Source: Synergistaceae bacterium (lineage in GTDB: Bacteria; Synergistota; Synergistia; Synergistales; Synergistaceae). From it: DNA of 6,378 nt. Position numbers and translations under genes: made by a program. The stretch lies in NCBI GenBank assembly GCA_012727545.1, contig JAAYHA010000320.1, positions 1-6,378 on the forward strand. The letters run 5' to 3'. Every line of letters starts with the position of its first letter. Position 1 is the stretch's first letter. Below the pieces are notes generated by a model, which saw only the letters and a list, made by a program, of their open reading frames with translations, had not been told where the DNA came from and ran no database searches. Positions 5,518 through 6,378 of this stretch are shown here, piece by piece.

Positions 5518-6378
5518 ATGAAGAAGAGAAATATTATTGCACTCGGAATTATCGCAGTTATGCTTTTTGCAGGGATCGCTTCTGCAATGACCTTCATCAC
5601 GATCGGATCAGGCGGAGTCGGAGGAACATACTACCCGTTGGGCGGAGTCATGGCTGAACTTCTGACCAAGGGCGGTTTGGACATCAAGGCAACATCACGC
5701 TCTACTGCGGCATCCAAGGAGAACTGCCGTCTTGTCGCTTCAGACAAAGCCCAGATAGGCATGACAATGGGTTCTACATTATATCAGGCATACACAGGAA
5801 CGGAAGCGTTCCAGCAGGATGGGAAACTCGCGCTCCTTACCCTCATGAACATGTATGCCGCGCCTCAGCATCTTGTGACGACAACGAGAACAGGCATCAA
5901 AACATTTGCTGACCTGAAGGGAAAGAAAATATCTCTCGGCGCCCCAGGCGGCGGAGACCAGCTTCTTTCCATGATGATCCTTGAGGCTGCAGGATGGGAT
6001 CCTGACAAGGATATCAACAAGCAGCAGCTTACTCAGCCCGAAGCGGTAACCGCGCTGAAGGATGGGAATATCGATGCAGCTTTCTTCAACTTTGCGGCTC
6101 CGGGTTCAGCGATAATGGAGATAGCGGCTGTACGTGACGTAGTTTTGATATCGCTTCCCGATGACGTTATCGATAAGGTTACCAAGAAGCACCAGTTCCT
6201 CCTGAAATACACTATCGAAAAGGGAACATACACAAAACAGGATCAGCCATGCAAGACTGTGGCTGACGCAAACTTTCTCGTGGTAAACGGAAAAATGACA
6301 GAAAAAGTTGCATACGATACTCTAAAGACTTTCATTGACAAAAAAGAAGAACTCATGAAAGTCACTCCGCATGCAGTC
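5518..6378 (+). CDS. TAXI-family TRAP transporter solute-binding protein, 3' partial
   Basis: The frame stays open to the window end, giving 287 residues. Full-length relatives have about 320-340, so only the C-terminal tail is missing. Residues 1-23 are a Sec signal peptide: KKR, a hydrophobic core, and ASA before the predicted cut at 23/24. There is no lipobox cysteine, so the mature protein should be free in the periplasm. The mature N-terminus has the TAXI signature: TIGSGGVGGTYYPLGGVMAELL (28-49) is the family's ligand-site motif. IKTFADLKGKKISLGAPGGGDQ (127-148), the ALKDGNIDAAFF segment (179-190) and YTIEKGTYTKQDQ (231-243) also match the family. It would capture an organic or amino acid-type solute for an ion-driven TRAP permease, whose fused membrane subunit is expected just downstream. 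It follows the aminotransferase by 78 nt on the same strand, so the ligand is probably linked to that enzyme. The exact ligand is unknown. Confidence 0.92.
   Translation, partial: MKKRNIIALGIIAVMLFAGIASAMTFITIGSGGVGGTYYPLGGVMAELLTKGGLDIKATSRSTAASKENCRLVASDKAQIGMTMGSTLYQAYTGTEAFQQDGKLALLTLMNMYAAPQHLVTTTRTGIKTFADLKGKKISLGAPGGGDQLLSMMILEAAGWDPDKDINKQQLTQPEAVTALKDGNIDAAFFNFAAPGSAIMEIAAVRDVVLISLPDDVIDKVTKKHQFLLKYTIEKGTYTKQDQPCKTVADANFLVVNGKMTEKVAYDTLKTFIDKKEELMKVTPHAV

Noticed and set aside
5310..5600. Minus-strand open frame crossing the aminotransferase-TAXI gap
   Set aside because: It overlaps two strong genes on the other strand, including the signal peptide and ribosome binding site of the binding protein, and has no supporting start signals.

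Overview
The window holds four protein-coding genes, two cut by the window edges, and looks like the chromosome of an anaerobic, amino-acid-fermenting bacterium. A giant 2-hydroxyacyl-CoA-dehydratase-activase-like protein, a TAXI-type TRAP solute-binding protein with a Gram-negative style signal peptide (no lipobox), an RpiR-type regulator and moderate GC together suggest Synergistota. Negativicutes or another anaerobic Firmicutes lineage cannot be excluded. This placement is inferred from gene content only. No tRNA, rRNA, CRISPR array, insertion sequence or integrase is visible.

Layout. Positions 1-2897 (+) carry the last 964 residues of a very large iron-sulfur activase/dehydratase-like fusion protein; its N-terminus lies upstream of the window. 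It converges, with a 15-nt gap, on an RpiR/SIS transcriptional regulator (2913-3746, minus). An imperfect hairpin spans the junction. A 358-nt AT-rich divergent intergenic region follows (3747-4104). It holds a near-consensus sigma-70 promoter reading right, a 16-nt palindrome on the predicted start point, a leader of about 170 nt, and a weaker promoter reading left into the regulator. A class III PLP-dependent aminotransferase (4105-5439, +) comes next, then after 78 nt a TAXI-family TRAP solute-binding protein (5518 to beyond 6378, +), missing roughly its last 30-50 residues.

How the genes may work together. The aminotransferase and the TAXI binding protein are co-directional with no clear terminator between them, so they probably form one uptake-and-catabolism operon; the TRAP membrane subunit is expected just downstream. 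The divergent RpiR protein is the obvious candidate regulator, with the palindrome at the transcription start as its likely operator. A plausible model is import of an amino or keto compound by the TRAP system followed by transamination in the cytoplasm. The substrate cannot be read from the sequence. The activase-like gene is transcribed toward this cluster from the other side and is probably a separate unit.

Points most worth a second look are the operator-like palindrome with a distant repeat of its half-site, the unusual leader with a 7-codon mini-ORF, a four-cysteine motif inside the aminotransferase, and the uncharacterised substrate of the giant activase.
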